Positions 8,501 through 18,288 of a stretch of 64,000 bases of DNA are shown piece by piece. Below the pieces are notes generated by a model. The model saw only the letters and a program-made list of their open reading frames with translations, was not told the DNA's origin and did not search any database. A program made the position numbers and the translations under genes. Where the stretch lies: NCBI RefSeq assembly GCF_001424875.1, contig NZ_LMCT01000045.1:108-64107 (forward strand). Reading direction: 5' to 3'. The first letter of the stretch is position 1; every line of letters starts with the position of its first letter. The stretch comes from Kitasatospora sp. Root107. Lineage in GTDB: Bacteria; Actinomycetota; Actinomycetes; Streptomycetales; Streptomycetaceae.

Positions 8501-11500
8501 GGTCGGCCCTGGCCGTCGTAGGTGGTGAGGGTCTGCGAGGGCAGCGTGTTCTCGACCTCGACGAACAGTGTGCTGCTCGGATCGGTGGTGATGTCGGCGT
8601 ACGGTGCGGTCGATGAGACTGCCCAGCCGTGCGAGTCATAGCGGGTGGAGGCGATCAGACGTCCGGCCGAGTTGTTGGCGGTGGTGGTCTGGCTCTGGCG
8701 CTTGGTCAGGAAGCCGTCGTAGATGTCGACGGCGGTGCTGTAGGAGTTGTTCTCCCGGAGTGTCTGGCTGGTTACGGCGGACGGATCGGGCTTGGTGCCG
8801 GCACCGTGGATCGCGTACGTGAACTTGCGGTCCGGGCTCTGGGTGGCCTTGTCGCGGCCGGGGAGCCAGATCTGGGTGCGGCGGCCGAGGCTGTCGTAGG
8901 TGGAGTCGGTGATCTTGCCGTTGGCGTCGACGGCGCGGGTTGCCAGGCCACGTGCCGGGGCGATGGTGCTGCTGGCGTTCCAGCCCAGTGGGTTGGTGGT
9001 GGCGACCTGCGTGGGCAGCGTCGCGGTCGCGGGCGTGTAGGTGGTCGTGGTGGCAGAGCCGGCGGCGTCGCGGGACCTGGTCACACGGCCGTAAGAGTCG
9101 TAGGTGATGGCACCAGTGGTCCGGAAGACCGGGTTGCCAGCGCCGTCGTAGGAGGTAGCGGTCTGCATGGCGGTGAGCAGGCCGAGGCCAGTGGCATTGG
9201 CTCCGATGGTTCCCAGGGCGCCGGGGTTGGTGACGGTTCCGTCGCCGTCGTAGAAGAACCGATTGTGAGCGACGGTTGTGGCGGTGCCCGCCGTGGTGCC
9301 GCAGGGCCCGGCGACGGTGATGGTCTCCTTGGGAAGGGCGAGCATCATCGGGTTCGCCGCAGGTGCGTTGGCGTAGGAAATGGTGGTGCAGTTCTCCTGC
9401 GCGGCAACGCCGGTATCGCCCTTGTCGTCGACCGTTTCGGGCCGGCCCAGGCCGTCGTAGCTGGTGTCGGTCCGGATGGTGCGCCACGCTCCACTGGCGA
9501 GTAGCCCCAGGGAGCGTTGCGAGGCTGAGATGATGCGACGGGCGGTCAGCGGCGGGAGCGTGGACAGCTGCTGCGGTGCCGGTGTCTGTGATGTCCAGGC
9601 CGTGCGCGGCAGGCTGACGGTGTCGGTGACGACAGGTGCTGTGCCGAGGGCCTTTCCGGTGATGGTGCCACCGGCCTGGGTGTATGCGGCAGTCTCCTGG
9701 GCCGTGCCGGCGAGCCAGTTGCTGTCGGGGGTGGGCTCACCCAGGGAGTTGGTGCGGCTGACGGTGCGTTGGGTCTTGTCTGCCTTGTAGTCGCCGTCCA
9801 TGCCCTGCAGGTAGGAGGTGACGGACTGGGTGATGGGGTCGGGCGCGGCGCCGGTAGTGGTGGTGATGGTGCGGTAGCCGCGGAAGTCGTTCCAGGTGCG
9901 GTACTTGTCGTCGGTGAGCTCGGAGTCGTCCCGGTGCCAGGCCGCGCCGTCGCTGTAGGTGTACGTGGTGATTTTGGCGGGAGATGCGGCCTTGGTGAGG
10001 TCGTTGTTGGTGACCTGGGCGACGAGCGTCTTGTGGAACCAGTCGGCGATCGGATTCACGGCGCCGGGCGTCGTCCACCACACCGGGTAGCACGCCATCG
10101 TGTTGTTGTCGGCGGAGGTGGGCATGGTGCCGTTGACCCGGGAGCATTCCGGGTCGCGGTAGGTGACCGCGATCGACTCGCCCGTCTCGGTCTGGATGCT
10201 GGAGATCCGGGGCCGGTACAGCGGCGGGGCCGCCGGGGTGAGGCCGTCGACGCGGTTGCTCATCTCGATGCCGGAGAAGGTCACCGGATCGGTGGGCGCG
10301 GCCTGACCGCCGCCGGCGCTGTTGTCCAGGCCGGTGCGCTGGATCTTGGACAGCCACATCACCGACTGCAGCTGGCCCGCGTTGGCGGGGTCGACCGTCT
10401 TGCCGGTGACGGGGTCCATCGTGCCGCCGGCGTCCGAGAACAGATGCGTCAGCGCGTACGAGTCGACGTCCTGCCAGGTGGTGCCGACCTTCACCTTGGT
10501 GGTGATCGACTTCAGCCGGTAGGTGGACCAGAACGTCGGCGAACCCACCTGGCAGACATTGCTGCCGGTCCCCGAAGTCGCCATCCCGGAGGTGCAGTTC
10601 AGGTTGTACGGGGCGTCGGGCCAGTTCGTCGCCGTCGACGAGGACAGGTTGGAGTACTGGCACACAGTGTCGGAGGTGACGCAGCGCTGCCCCGGGTTGA
10701 AGACGACCTTGGCCGCCGGCTCCCGGCTCGCCTTCGCGTCGGCGAGCTTGTAGCCGTAGGAGATCTGGGTGAGGTAGCCGCCACGGGTGTACGGCGTCAG
10801 CGTGCCGCCGCCCCCGGACTGGACGACCTGACCGTAGCCACGGTTGTAGTAGTTCGTCTCGTTCGCCCAGTCGTAGCGCTGAACGTTGCCGTTCGGATCG
10901 ACCACGAAGTCGAGGTTGAACCGGTAGCCGGGCTGCGCTGCGCACTGGGAGTTCTTGCCCGTCGCGGAGCTGTAGCAGGGGTCGCCGGGGTTGGGGTGGT
11001 AGACCGGAGCGGCCCAGGCGCTGTTGGTGGCAGCGTCCGTGGTGGTGCCCGGTGCGTGGTTGAGGCCGAGGTAGTAGGCGGTTCCGTCGGTCGTGGTGAC
11101 CTTGAAGTACTCGCCGTTCCACATGCCGTTCGAAGCACCGGTCAGCAACTCGACCTTGGTACCGTTGTCGTTCTGCAGGTGGTAGACACCGTTGCCGTCG
11201 CGGACCAGCTCGCCGGACGCGGAGCCGAGCGACAGGGTGGCGTTCCAGCCGGCCCAGCACTCATCACCGGAGTCGGTGATGCCGCTGTTGGCACAGGACT
11301 TGTAGGTGCGCTCGACGAAGCCGGGCGAGTAGTCCCAGCCGTCACCGATCCACGAGGCCTGCGAGTTACGTGCCGACGTCTTGCCGTCCACGGACTGCGA
11401 GTTGTACGACAGACCCACCGAAGGCGCGGAACCACCCAAGGACGGCGGCACGCTGATCGGGTACCCGTACGTGAAGGTGCCCTGGCTTGAGCCCCACGAA

Positions 11501-12366
11501 CCCGACCCCGACAGCGAGGTGGTGGAGTAACTGCCCTGCGAGCCACCGGTTCCGGACACAGCGGCGACCGCGATACCGGAGGACGCGACCGCATCCAGTC
11601 GCATCGACGACACCTCGGCGCCGTCTGCGGTCTGCCCGCCCTGTGAGGGCAGCAGCACGACGGTGGCGGTGAGCTTGTGCGTTACCGGGTCGTTGACCGT
11701 CTCCAGCGGCTGCTGGGTTCGGCACGACGCGACCTCGGGTGTCGTCAGTGCGCACGCGGGCATCTGGACCAGGTGCAGCCGCGTGGCCCAACCACCGCCA
11801 TATGCCTGCGCGAACGAGCCGTAGTCGACCGACACCGACACGGCACCCGCGTCCTGGCCGTCCTGCCGGGTCAGCCCGACCAGCAGCCCGTCCACGTTTG
11901 CAGCCTGAGCCTTGGTGCGATCGACGGTCTCGACCTTCACCGAGGCTGGCGTGCCTTGCGGCGCGACGCCCGTCGCACTCCTGGCCCGCGCATCAGCAGC
12001 AGCCGGAGCAACGGACACCGGGCCCGAAGACGCCTGCGCGCCGCCGGGCTTGACTGTGCCCGTTGAGGCGGCAGGCCACTTGGCTGCCTCCACCTTGTGG
12101 GAGCGCAGTTCGCGCGCACCCACGGGCACCGACGCAGTAGGCGTCGTGGAGCTGCCGTCCGCGTTGTGGCCCTGGACCTTCGGCAGGTCCGGCAGCGGAT
12201 CCGCCGCCCACAACTTGTCCGTGTACTTGTACGGCCCAACGAGAGTCTCAGCGCTCGCTATCGGCACCATCAGAGACATCGCTGTCAGGACCGCTGTGAA
12301 GAGGGTTCCCCCTCTGAATCTGGCGCGACCAGGCGCGACCCTCATACTTTTCGAGCGTGCGTGCAC
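5518..12366 (-). CDS. Secreted RHS/YD-repeat polymorphic toxin, metallopeptidase tip
   Basis: A 2,282-residue protein; GTG 12366 is preferred because GGGAGAA precedes it (an ATG seven codons in is the alternative). A signal peptide ends near residue 39 (IASA). An SpvB-like N-terminal region with GYPISVPPSLGG follows at about 290-370, then many YD repeats (YDSLGR, YDPAGN types), and the RHS core at about 1875-1958 with GYLGLPTDTTTGLNLLGARN, YDPAIGRFLTADPL and a closing NNPTTTSDPTG. The variable tail 1959-2282 has a hydrophobic stretch, an Ala-rich linker, and a terminal domain with H2239-E-R-M-H2243, the HExxH zinc-metallopeptidase motif, plus downstream acidic residues as possible third ligand. 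GC drops at the tip (47-50% counted in lines 5521-5760 against 70% at 6541-6600), typical of swapped toxin cassettes. The family is a contact- or secretion-dependent toxin; the substrate is unknown. Confidence 0.9.
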   Translation of the reverse strand: MHARSKSMRVAPGRARFRGGTLFTAVLTAMSLMVPIASAETLVGPYKYTDKLWAADPLPDLPKVQGHNADGSSTTPTASVPVGARELRSHKVEAAKWPAASTGTVKPGGAQASSGPVSVAPAAADARARSATGVAPQGTPASVKVETVDRTKAQAANVDGLLVGLTRQDGQDAGAVSVSVDYGSFAQAYGGGWATRLHLVQMPACALTTPEVASCRTQQPLETVNDPVTHKLTATVVLLPSQGGQTADGAEVSSMRLDAVASSGIAVAAVSGTGGSQGSYSTTSLSGSGSWGSSQGTFTYGYPISVPPSLGGSAPSVGLSYNSQSVDGKTSARNSQASWIGDGWDYSPGFVERTYKSCANSGITDSGDECWAGWNATLSLGSASGELVRDGNGVYHLQNDNGTKVELLTGASNGMWNGEYFKVTTTDGTAYYLGLNHAPGTTTDAATNSAWAAPVYHPNPGDPCYSSATGKNSQCAAQPGYRFNLDFVVDPNGNVQRYDWANETNYYNRGYGQVVQSGGGGTLTPYTRGGYLTQISYGYKLADAKASREPAAKVVFNPGQRCVTSDTVCQYSNLSSSTATNWPDAPYNLNCTSGMATSGTGSNVCQVGSPTFWSTYRLKSITTKVKVGTTWQDVDSYALTHLFSDAGGTMDPVTGKTVDPANAGQLQSVMWLSKIQRTGLDNSAGGGQAAPTDPVTFSGIEMSNRVDGLTPAAPPLYRPRISSIQTETGESIAVTYRDPECSRVNGTMPTSADNNTMACYPVWWTTPGAVNPIADWFHKTLVAQVTNNDLTKAASPAKITTYTYSDGAAWHRDDSELTDDKYRTWNDFRGYRTITTTTGAAPDPITQSVTSYLQGMDGDYKADKTQRTVSRTNSLGEPTPDSNWLAGTAQETAAYTQAGGTITGKALGTAPVVTDTVSLPRTAWTSQTPAPQQLSTLPPLTARRIISASQRSLGLLASGAWRTIRTDTSYDGLGRPETVDDKGDTGVAAQENCTTISYANAPAANPMMLALPKETITVAGPCGTTAGTATTVAHNRFFYDGDGTVTNPGALGTIGANATGLGLLTAMQTATSYDGAGNPVFRTTGAITYDSYGRVTRSRDAAGSATTTTYTPATATLPTQVATTNPLGWNASSTIAPARGLATRAVDANGKITDSTYDSLGRRTQIWLPGRDKATQSPDRKFTYAIHGAGTKPDPSAVTSQTLRENNSYSTAVDIYDGFLTKRQSQTTTANNSAGRLIASTRYDSHGWAVSSTAPYADITTDPSSTLFVEVENTLPSQTLTTYDGQGRPTISTLASKASPLWQSTTAYPGVDRTDSTPPSGGIPATAFRDGRGRTTSTVAHGGTGVGDVTTTYTYNRAGQVATVADTVGNTWTYTYDLLGRKTSQTDPDAGPSSITYDSLGRVASTTDARTRTISNTYDILSRPTATFDGTSTSDVTKQLTRFTYDTLQKGYPTSSTRYSGGSGTGSSAYVQEVTGYNTAYQPTGTKVTIPAKEGKLAGTYTLGADYTPNVGLLAHSVYGAAGGLDAETVGYGYNLQGGLVASGSDWAGYLDIASYSPLGQILQSTYGDAGKQFRTAQTYDDATGRLNTNRVSLQTATNSPVSDTTYGYDPAGNLTTVSDTQSSGGVTLATDTQCFGYDGLDRLTTAWTDTQGITTPTAGQLANCTSTAPAPATIGGPAPYWQTWQYNLLGDRTQHVKRDITGNIAKNVTQTSTYPGAGTTTANQPNTATTITTVGPTGTTTLTPHYDAAGNTKDRANTGTTVTNQTFTYNAEGRTETATTKIGTGANQDTGYLYDATGGLLIQSGPASKVLYLFGGAEQLTLNKSTDTVSGLRYFSNPDGTTIVSSSTGAVTYQPTNPQHTAQLQVDASSLTVTRRAYDPYGNPRGTAPSTWADNHGYLGLPTDTTTGLNLLGARNYDPAIGRFLTADPLFQPGDPNQMGGYTYSGNNPTTTSDPTGLQRNESNDGASDGFIQLCGYVIDCSGVPANTAKSGTKLDFLWGLENNLLGIAELVVPSTAKPAVDATRAVAHHLGADETTARGQDGALLGTVLTFFIPAGELDAVAGEAIAAARAAIASKLKGLRNKGGETAAESAATAAARDLAQSQAAKNALENAAREAKGAEGAASKVNPASPEAPITPKSEPAPIGASDSGASPGLERRTSNTGGLSALPIAMQKRVVNQVAKDAGVELNGVTIKINRQTDLIGKDLYGHTSPDGRTITLYPDAFSSMENLVKTIGHERMHVMQVRLHGPASSIEQEHAWERAAYATEEQFWNYYNGRLG

Positions 12367-12664
12367 GACGCGCGTTCTCCCGTCAATCTGTTTTGCGGGC
12401 CTACTGATGGCCCGACATGTCGTTGACCAGGACAGATGCCTGGCGGCGGAACGCTATTGCCAGCGAACCAGGGGGCGCAATAGCCTTCCCCGGCCGCCAG
12501 GAACGCCTACCAGGCTTTATTGATGACGGAGTGTCATTGCCAAATGAGGCGAAGTCGTTCTTGATGGAGCGAAACGGGGCGAATCTCGGGGGCGGGCAGT
12601 TACGTCAGCGCCAGGAGTCGCGCCATGTTTGGCCAAAGCTTTGCAATCTTTAAGGAATCTGACG

Positions 12665-15600
12665 ATGTATCACAAAGACTCTCGGCTGCCTTCGCGGCGG
12701 TCGCGTCATCGTGCTCTCGCACTCGTAGCCGCAGTGGCTGCCACTCTGACCGGGCTCGGTGGGCAGGCGTTCGCGGACGACCGCCCGTGGGCTGTTCCGC
12801 CCGGGAACATGACGCCGCCTGCCAGTGCCGTCAGTCAGCTGGCGTCGGCGCCCGACGGGCCGGTGCAGGTTGCCAGGGCGAAGGCGAAGAGCACGGGTAA
12901 GCCGGTGACGGTCGATGAGTTGACCACTCCGACCAGTCTCACCGTCGCGAACCCGAGCGGCACGCTGACCCGCACCGACCACCAGCAGCCCGCCCGGGTC
13001 AAGAAGGACGGCAGCTGGACTCCGGTCGACGCCACCCTCGCCAAGAACCCCGACGGCACCTACGCACCGAAGGCCACCCCCTCCGGCGTCGTGCTCTCCG
13101 GCGGAGGCAGCGGACCGCTCGCCACCTTCACCGACGCCAAGGGCCGCAGCCTCTCCCTCACCCTCCCGTTCGCCCTGCCCGCACCCACCGTGTCCGGCGG
13201 CAGTGTCAGTTACGCGAACGTGCTGCCCGACGTGGACCTTAAGGCCACCGTCACCGAGCAAGGTGCGTTCCGTGAGGTCCTGGTCGTCCACAACGCCGCC
13301 GCGGCCGCCAACCCCGCCCTGAAGAACCTGCGCCTAGCCACCGCCACCAACGGGCTAACCGTCACCGCCGACCAGGCCGGCAACATCACCGCCAAGGCAT
13401 CCGATGGCGCCGCCGTCTTCAATGCACCCGCCCCGGTGATGTGGGACTCCAACGTCGCCACACCACCGGCTGCCGATGCCGCCAAATCGTTGGGCGCCCC
13501 TGCCGCAGCAGCGGCAGAAGCTCCCACGGCTCCGGCCGCGCCCTCCACTACTGTCACGGTCGACGCGTCCGATTCGGCTGTCTCCTCCGAGAAGGGCCCC
13601 GGCCGCGACGCGCACCTTGCTCCGATCGCTGTCAGCACGGACAGCACAGGTCTGACCCTGACTCCGGACGCCGAGCAGTTCACCAACCCGGGCACCACGT
13701 GGCCGGTCTACATCGACCCCTACGTCAACCCCGTCACCGGTGGCACCAACCACTACACCCAGGTCAAGGAGGGCTGCCCGACCACACCCACCTACGACCA
13801 GGCGCAGGAGAACGGTGAGGGCATCGGGTTCCAGCAGTACAGCAGTCAGTGCTACGGCCTCTACCGGTCGTTCTTCGAGTTCGACATCAGCTATCTCAAC
13901 AGTCGTATGGTGATCTCGAGTTCGACGCTGACCTTCACCGAGACCCATGGTGGGGACAAGAACTGCTACGCACCGCTGCCGGTCACGCTGAAGCTGACCG
14001 GCGCGATCAACGGGAACACCGTGTGGCCCGGGCCGGGTGAGGTGGCCACCATCGGCTCCACGACGGTCCTGAGTTCCAACGTCTCGATGGGCTGCGGAAA
14101 TCACCCGGTCCCCTTCGATGTCACCGGCACGGTCCGGCAGTGGCAGACCAACGGCAACCTGACGTTCGGCCTGTACGGCAACGAGAGCAAGTACGACACC
14201 AACTACGGGTTCATGCGGTTCAACACCAACCCATCCATGCTGACCGTCTACGACATCGCGCCGAACACGCCCACCAACGTCGGGACCACCCCGGCGTCGC
14301 AGAACCCCGCCGGGCCGGCGTGCGGCTCGGGCTCGCCGGGCTGGATCGGGATGACCAGCCTGAACGGCAACGCCTCCAACATCACCCTGGACGCCACGCT
14401 CACCACCGACATGAGCGGTGTCAATCTCAAGGCGGGCTACCACGTCTGGGACAACATGGCCAACAACGGCTCCGGCTCTCCCGCCGACGCCGCCTGGCCC
14501 GTGAGTCCCGGTTGGTCCGCCACAGGTACAACGGTCAGGACCAACATCGGTGGCCCGGTAAGTGACGGCCACCAGTACGGGTGGAACGTCTGGGCCAGCG
14601 ACGGCACGCTCGGCAGCCCGAGCTCGGCGTACTGCTACTTCAACGTCGACCTGAGCCCGCCGACCCTGGCAGCATTCACACCGTCAGCCGCCTTCCCGCC
14701 CCTGGGCAGCGGCACACCCACCACCGCGCACGCCGGTGACACCGCCACTGTCAGCGTCAGCACTACCGACCCGGTGCCGGGCGGATGCACCCTCAACGCC
14801 TGCATCAGCAGCGGCGTCCAGACGTTCCAGTACTCGCTGGACACCAACATCCCCGCCTCCGGTGCCAACACCGTGACCGGCACCGTCACCAACGGCGTGG
14901 CCACCGCGAGCATCCCCATCACCGTCCCGAACAACCAGTGGGGCACCCACACCCTCTACGTCCGGGCGATCGACAACGCCGGCAACACCCAGGCCACCGC
15001 AGCGACCTACAGCTTCTATGCCCCCTGGAACCCCACCGCCAAGGTCACCGCAGGTGACCTGACCGGCGACGGCAAGCCGGACATGCTCGCCACCACCACC
15101 GACGGTAACCTCATCCTCATCGGAGGCAACTCCGACCCCAGTGCCGCACCGGTCACCGCCTCCACCAGCGGGCAGAGCCCGGAAAGGGACGGCTGGAACA
15201 ACTACCTCATCGCCCACCGCGGCAGCCTTACCCAACAGGGCATCGACGACCTCTTCGCCTACAACAAGTCGTCACACCAGATGTACGGCTACAAGAACGA
15301 CGCGACCACTCTGGGCTCCGACGGGTCCGTCGGCACCGCCGGGTACTTCACCCGCACCGAGAGCGTCCAAAACCCCCTGGGCCATCGAGCCTGCACAACC
15401 AGCAACGGACCACTCACCTGTGCCGGGCACCCGTCCGACTGGTCCCAGCTCACCCAGATGATCGCCCCCGGAACACTCTCCGCCCCCATCTACAACGCCG
15501 CGCACCCAACCAGGCCCGTCAGCCTGGTGCCGGACTTGATCACTATGGAGAACGGCAAACTCTGGTACTACATCGGCGGCAGGGACCCCAGCACCTACAC

Positions 15601-17701
15601 CCGCGACGTCCGCCCCATCGGCAGCGGCGACTGGAGCAACACCACCCTGGTCGGTGTCGGCAACGTCGGCGCGACCGTCACCGGCACCGGGCCCAGCGCC
15701 ATCACCACCGGCGGCACCCCCACCCTGTGGGTCCGCAACAACGTCACCGGATCCATCAGCAGCTTCCCTCTCACCTTCGACAACGACGGCAACCCGACCA
15801 GCGTCATCGCCGCTCCCACCCGCGCGCCCCTGGTGTCCGGAGTCGTCGACACCGCCGGCAAGAACATGTGCCTTGACATCGCCAGCTCCAACACCACCAA
15901 CGGCACCCCTGCGCAGATATGGAACTGCAACGGCGGCACCGCCCAGAGCTTCACGCTCGGCACCGACAACACCATCCACGTCCTCGGCAAGTGCCTCGAC
16001 GTCAACGGCGGCTACCGCGACAACGGCACCCTGGTCCAGATCTGGGACTGCAACAACACCGGCGCCCAGCAATGGATCCCCGGCCCGTTCCCCGGCACCC
16101 TGCAGAACCCCCAGTCCGGACGCTGCCTCGACGACCCCAACAGCAACCAGACCCCAGGAACCCAACTGGTCATCTGGGACTGCGGCGGCAGCGCCAACGC
16201 GAACTGGGCCGCCACCACACCAGGCAACGCACTGCCCACACCCCAGCCGATCCTTCCCGTGGGCATCAACGGCAAGACGTACCCAGCGATCTCAACCCCC
16301 GGCGATGCCAACGGTGATGGCAACCCCGAGCTCCACGCCATCTCCACCAGCGGCCAGATCGTCAGCTACCCCGGCGCAGCCCCGGTCAGGTCCGACCGCT
16401 GGAAGCTCACCGACAGCACCAACACCGTCAAGCCGGCCAACAGCCTTACTCTCAACGGCGGGGCCGCCTTCACTGCTGATGCCGCCCGTGGCACTGTCCT
16501 GACCGGTAATGGCACCACCGCCTACGCCGCCAGCACCACCGCCAGCGTCGACACCAGCAAGAGCTTCACGGTGACGGCGTGGGCCAAGCTCTCCAGCCTG
16601 GCCAACAGCTCCAGCTTCGTCTCCCAGCCCGGCACGAGCGCAGGCGGCTTCCACCTCTACTACTCCAGCTCGGCCCAGGCCTTCGCCTTCGGCCACGCAT
16701 GGGCCGACGACACCACCGGAAACCAATCCGTCGCCAACGGTCCCACCACCGGCAACGCCGCCCCCAAGGCCGACACCTGGACCCACCTGGCCGGCACCTA
16801 CGACGCCACCAGCAAGCAGCTCACCCTGTATGTCAACGGCGCCACGGCAGGTACCGCCGCCTACAACGGCACCACCTGGAACGCCACCGGCCCGGTCCAG
16901 ATCGGCCGACGCGCCCTGTCCACCAACACCTTCAAGGACTACCTCGCCGGCTCCGTCAGCGACGCCCGGACCTACCCCACCGCCTTGGTCGACTCATCCG
17001 TCAGGGCCGACATGGCCGACGTCGCCCAGTTCAGCCCCGCAACCACGCTCGGATACCTCGCGCAGCCCACCGACCGGTGGCGCCTCGCCGACAACAAGGA
17101 CAGCATCCGCACCAACGACCTCACCCTCACCGGCGGCGCCGGCTTCACCACCGACGCCACCCGCGGCACCGTCCTCAACCTCGACGGCTCCAACGGCTCC
17201 CGCGCCAGCACCACAGGCCCCGTCGTCAACACCACCCAGAGCTACACCGTCTCCGCCTGGGCCTACCTGAACAACACCAACGCCTACGCCAACATCGTCG
17301 GCCAGTCCGGCACCAACGTCAGCGCCTTCTACCTGCAGTACTCCAGAGCCTTCAACGCCTGGACCTTCACCGCCCCCAACACCGACACCACCTACCCCAC
17401 CGCCTTCCCCGCCGCGTTCGCGAGCACCCCGCCCGCGCTCAACACCTGGACCCACCTCGTAGGCGTCTACAACGCCACCAACCAAACCATGAGCCTCTAC
17501 ATCAACGGCACCCTCGTCAGCACCGCAACCAACACCACCGCCTGGAACGCCACCGGCCCCCTCACCATCGGCAACGCCAAAAACGAAAACCCCTTCCCCG
17601 GCAAAATCAGCGACGTCCAAACCTGGACCACCGCACTCCCCGCCGCAGCCATCGCCACCCTCAACACCGGCACCCACCCCACCCCAGTCCAACTCAGCTG
17701 A
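12665..17701 (+). CDS. Giant secreted protein with ricin-type and LamG domains
   Basis: A 1,678-residue protein. ATG 12665 is chosen because AAGGAA lies 8 bases upstream; an ATG 12 codons earlier lacks such a site. The N-terminus has a twin-Arg-rich, hydrophobic signal peptide ending near QAFA. A DNRLRE-like beta region (about 330-530), fibronectin-like stretches, an FG-GAP-like repeat (GDLTGDGKPD, about 795), a ricin-type beta-trefoil (about 1066-1180, with repeated QIWDCN/QxW motifs), a second GDANGDGNPEL repeat, and two LamG-like jellyroll domains (about 1239-1432 and 1469-1675) follow. It diverges from the RHS toxin gene across a 298-bp intergenic region. Such proteins often accompany RHS genes in streptomycetes, so a surface or carbohydrate-binding partner role is likely but unproven. 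Confidence 0.85.
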   Translation: MYHKDSRLPSRRSRHRALALVAAVAATLTGLGGQAFADDRPWAVPPGNMTPPASAVSQLASAPDGPVQVARAKAKSTGKPVTVDELTTPTSLTVANPSGTLTRTDHQQPARVKKDGSWTPVDATLAKNPDGTYAPKATPSGVVLSGGGSGPLATFTDAKGRSLSLTLPFALPAPTVSGGSVSYANVLPDVDLKATVTEQGAFREVLVVHNAAAAANPALKNLRLATATNGLTVTADQAGNITAKASDGAAVFNAPAPVMWDSNVATPPAADAAKSLGAPAAAAAEAPTAPAAPSTTVTVDASDSAVSSEKGPGRDAHLAPIAVSTDSTGLTLTPDAEQFTNPGTTWPVYIDPYVNPVTGGTNHYTQVKEGCPTTPTYDQAQENGEGIGFQQYSSQCYGLYRSFFEFDISYLNSRMVISSSTLTFTETHGGDKNCYAPLPVTLKLTGAINGNTVWPGPGEVATIGSTTVLSSNVSMGCGNHPVPFDVTGTVRQWQTNGNLTFGLYGNESKYDTNYGFMRFNTNPSMLTVYDIAPNTPTNVGTTPASQNPAGPACGSGSPGWIGMTSLNGNASNITLDATLTTDMSGVNLKAGYHVWDNMANNGSGSPADAAWPVSPGWSATGTTVRTNIGGPVSDGHQYGWNVWASDGTLGSPSSAYCYFNVDLSPPTLAAFTPSAAFPPLGSGTPTTAHAGDTATVSVSTTDPVPGGCTLNACISSGVQTFQYSLDTNIPASGANTVTGTVTNGVATASIPITVPNNQWGTHTLYVRAIDNAGNTQATAATYSFYAPWNPTAKVTAGDLTGDGKPDMLATTTDGNLILIGGNSDPSAAPVTASTSGQSPERDGWNNYLIAHRGSLTQQGIDDLFAYNKSSHQMYGYKNDATTLGSDGSVGTAGYFTRTESVQNPLGHRACTTSNGPLTCAGHPSDWSQLTQMIAPGTLSAPIYNAAHPTRPVSLVPDLITMENGKLWYYIGGRDPSTYTRDVRPIGSGDWSNTTLVGVGNVGATVTGTGPSAITTGGTPTLWVRNNVTGSISSFPLTFDNDGNPTSVIAAPTRAPLVSGVVDTAGKNMCLDIASSNTTNGTPAQIWNCNGGTAQSFTLGTDNTIHVLGKCLDVNGGYRDNGTLVQIWDCNNTGAQQWIPGPFPGTLQNPQSGRCLDDPNSNQTPGTQLVIWDCGGSANANWAATTPGNALPTPQPILPVGINGKTYPAISTPGDANGDGNPELHAISTSGQIVSYPGAAPVRSDRWKLTDSTNTVKPANSLTLNGGAAFTADAARGTVLTGNGTTAYAASTTASVDTSKSFTVTAWAKLSSLANSSSFVSQPGTSAGGFHLYYSSSAQAFAFGHAWADDTTGNQSVANGPTTGNAAPKADTWTHLAGTYDATSKQLTLYVNGATAGTAAYNGTTWNATGPVQIGRRALSTNTFKDYLAGSVSDARTYPTALVDSSVRADMADVAQFSPATTLGYLAQPTDRWRLADNKDSIRTNDLTLTGGAGFTTDATRGTVLNLDGSNGSRASTTGPVVNTTQSYTVSAWAYLNNTNAYANIVGQSGTNVSAFYLQYSRAFNAWTFTAPNTDTTYPTAFPAAFASTPPALNTWTHLVGVYNATNQTMSLYINGTLVSTATNTTAWNATGPLTIGNAKNENPFPGKISDVQTWTTALPAAAIATLNTGTHPTPVQLS

Positions 17702-17724
17702 CCTGACACACCACCACAAACACC

Positions 17725-17755
17725 GGTGCCCCGTCGTCCCACACGACGGGGCACC
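17725..17755 (+). terminator. 12-bp perfect hairpin after LamG gene
   Basis: GGTGCCCCGTCG pairs with CGACGGGGCACC around TCCCACA, 24 bases after the stop codon. Strong factor-independent terminator candidate without a T tract. Confidence 0.75.
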
Positions 17756-18288
17756 CGTCCATCCCGGGTCTGTACAGCTAAGGGCTCTGTCCCGAAGACG
17801 ACCCGTACAGTCCCCTGCTACCGCATAGGGCAGCAGGGGCCACCCTGCCCCGACCTGAACGAAGGCCCAGCACAAGATCTTCAGGAGCCTTCTAGACGAG
17901 TAGTTCCGAAGTTCCGTGACCAGTAGTGTCGCCCTGGAGTCGGCTCTCGGGCCGTTGCCTGAGCATCCGCGCCTCACCCTGGACGCTGACAACGACTACC
18001 GCCTGATCCGCGCAGGGAACAGGCGGTCAGGCCCTCCCGACCGCCCGTTGGGCCGGTGACCGTCTGGGATGGCATCGCTTGATCTCTATCCACAGGCCGG
18101 GTGCAGCAGAGTGGGTGCAACCCCAGCCACCTCCGCACCGGCCGGGCGCCGATCCATCTCTGTCACTCACCGTGACGGCCAACTGGCCACTGCACTATCA
18201 ACTGCGGTACTGCAGAAATGACTGCACTGAATCATGCGCTACTGCAATCTTTCGTGCCGCTCGACACTCCACCGGGTACCGTTCCCGG
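17756..18288. other. Intergenic, possible 47-codon ORF
   Basis: This marks the edge between accessory and core DNA. It holds a hairpin, CCCCTGCT (17812-17819) with AGCAGGGG (17832-17839), two TGTACAG/GTACAG words, and a short frame at 17916-18059 (GTG start, 47 residues, beginning VTSSVALESALGPLPEHPRL) with no recognisable family and no clear ribosome binding site. The frame may be a gene remnant. The last 100 bases are comparatively AT-rich and hold the ACTGCA cluster. Confidence 0.4.
18189..18246. promoter_or_regulatory. Cluster of ACTGCA hexamers
   Basis: ACTGCA occurs at 18189, 18209, 18221 and 18241, with ACTGCG at 18201: five sites in 58 bp spaced 12, 8, 12 and 20. It lies 43-100 bases before the HAD phosphatase start. 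The regular spacing suggests an operator array in the promoter region; the binding protein is unknown. Confidence 0.4.

Noticed and set aside
6550-11490. Very long plus-strand frames opposite the RHS gene
   Set aside because: They are low-complexity Gly/Val or Arg/Pro frames caused by high GC; the minus strand shows signal peptide, YD repeats and RHS core.
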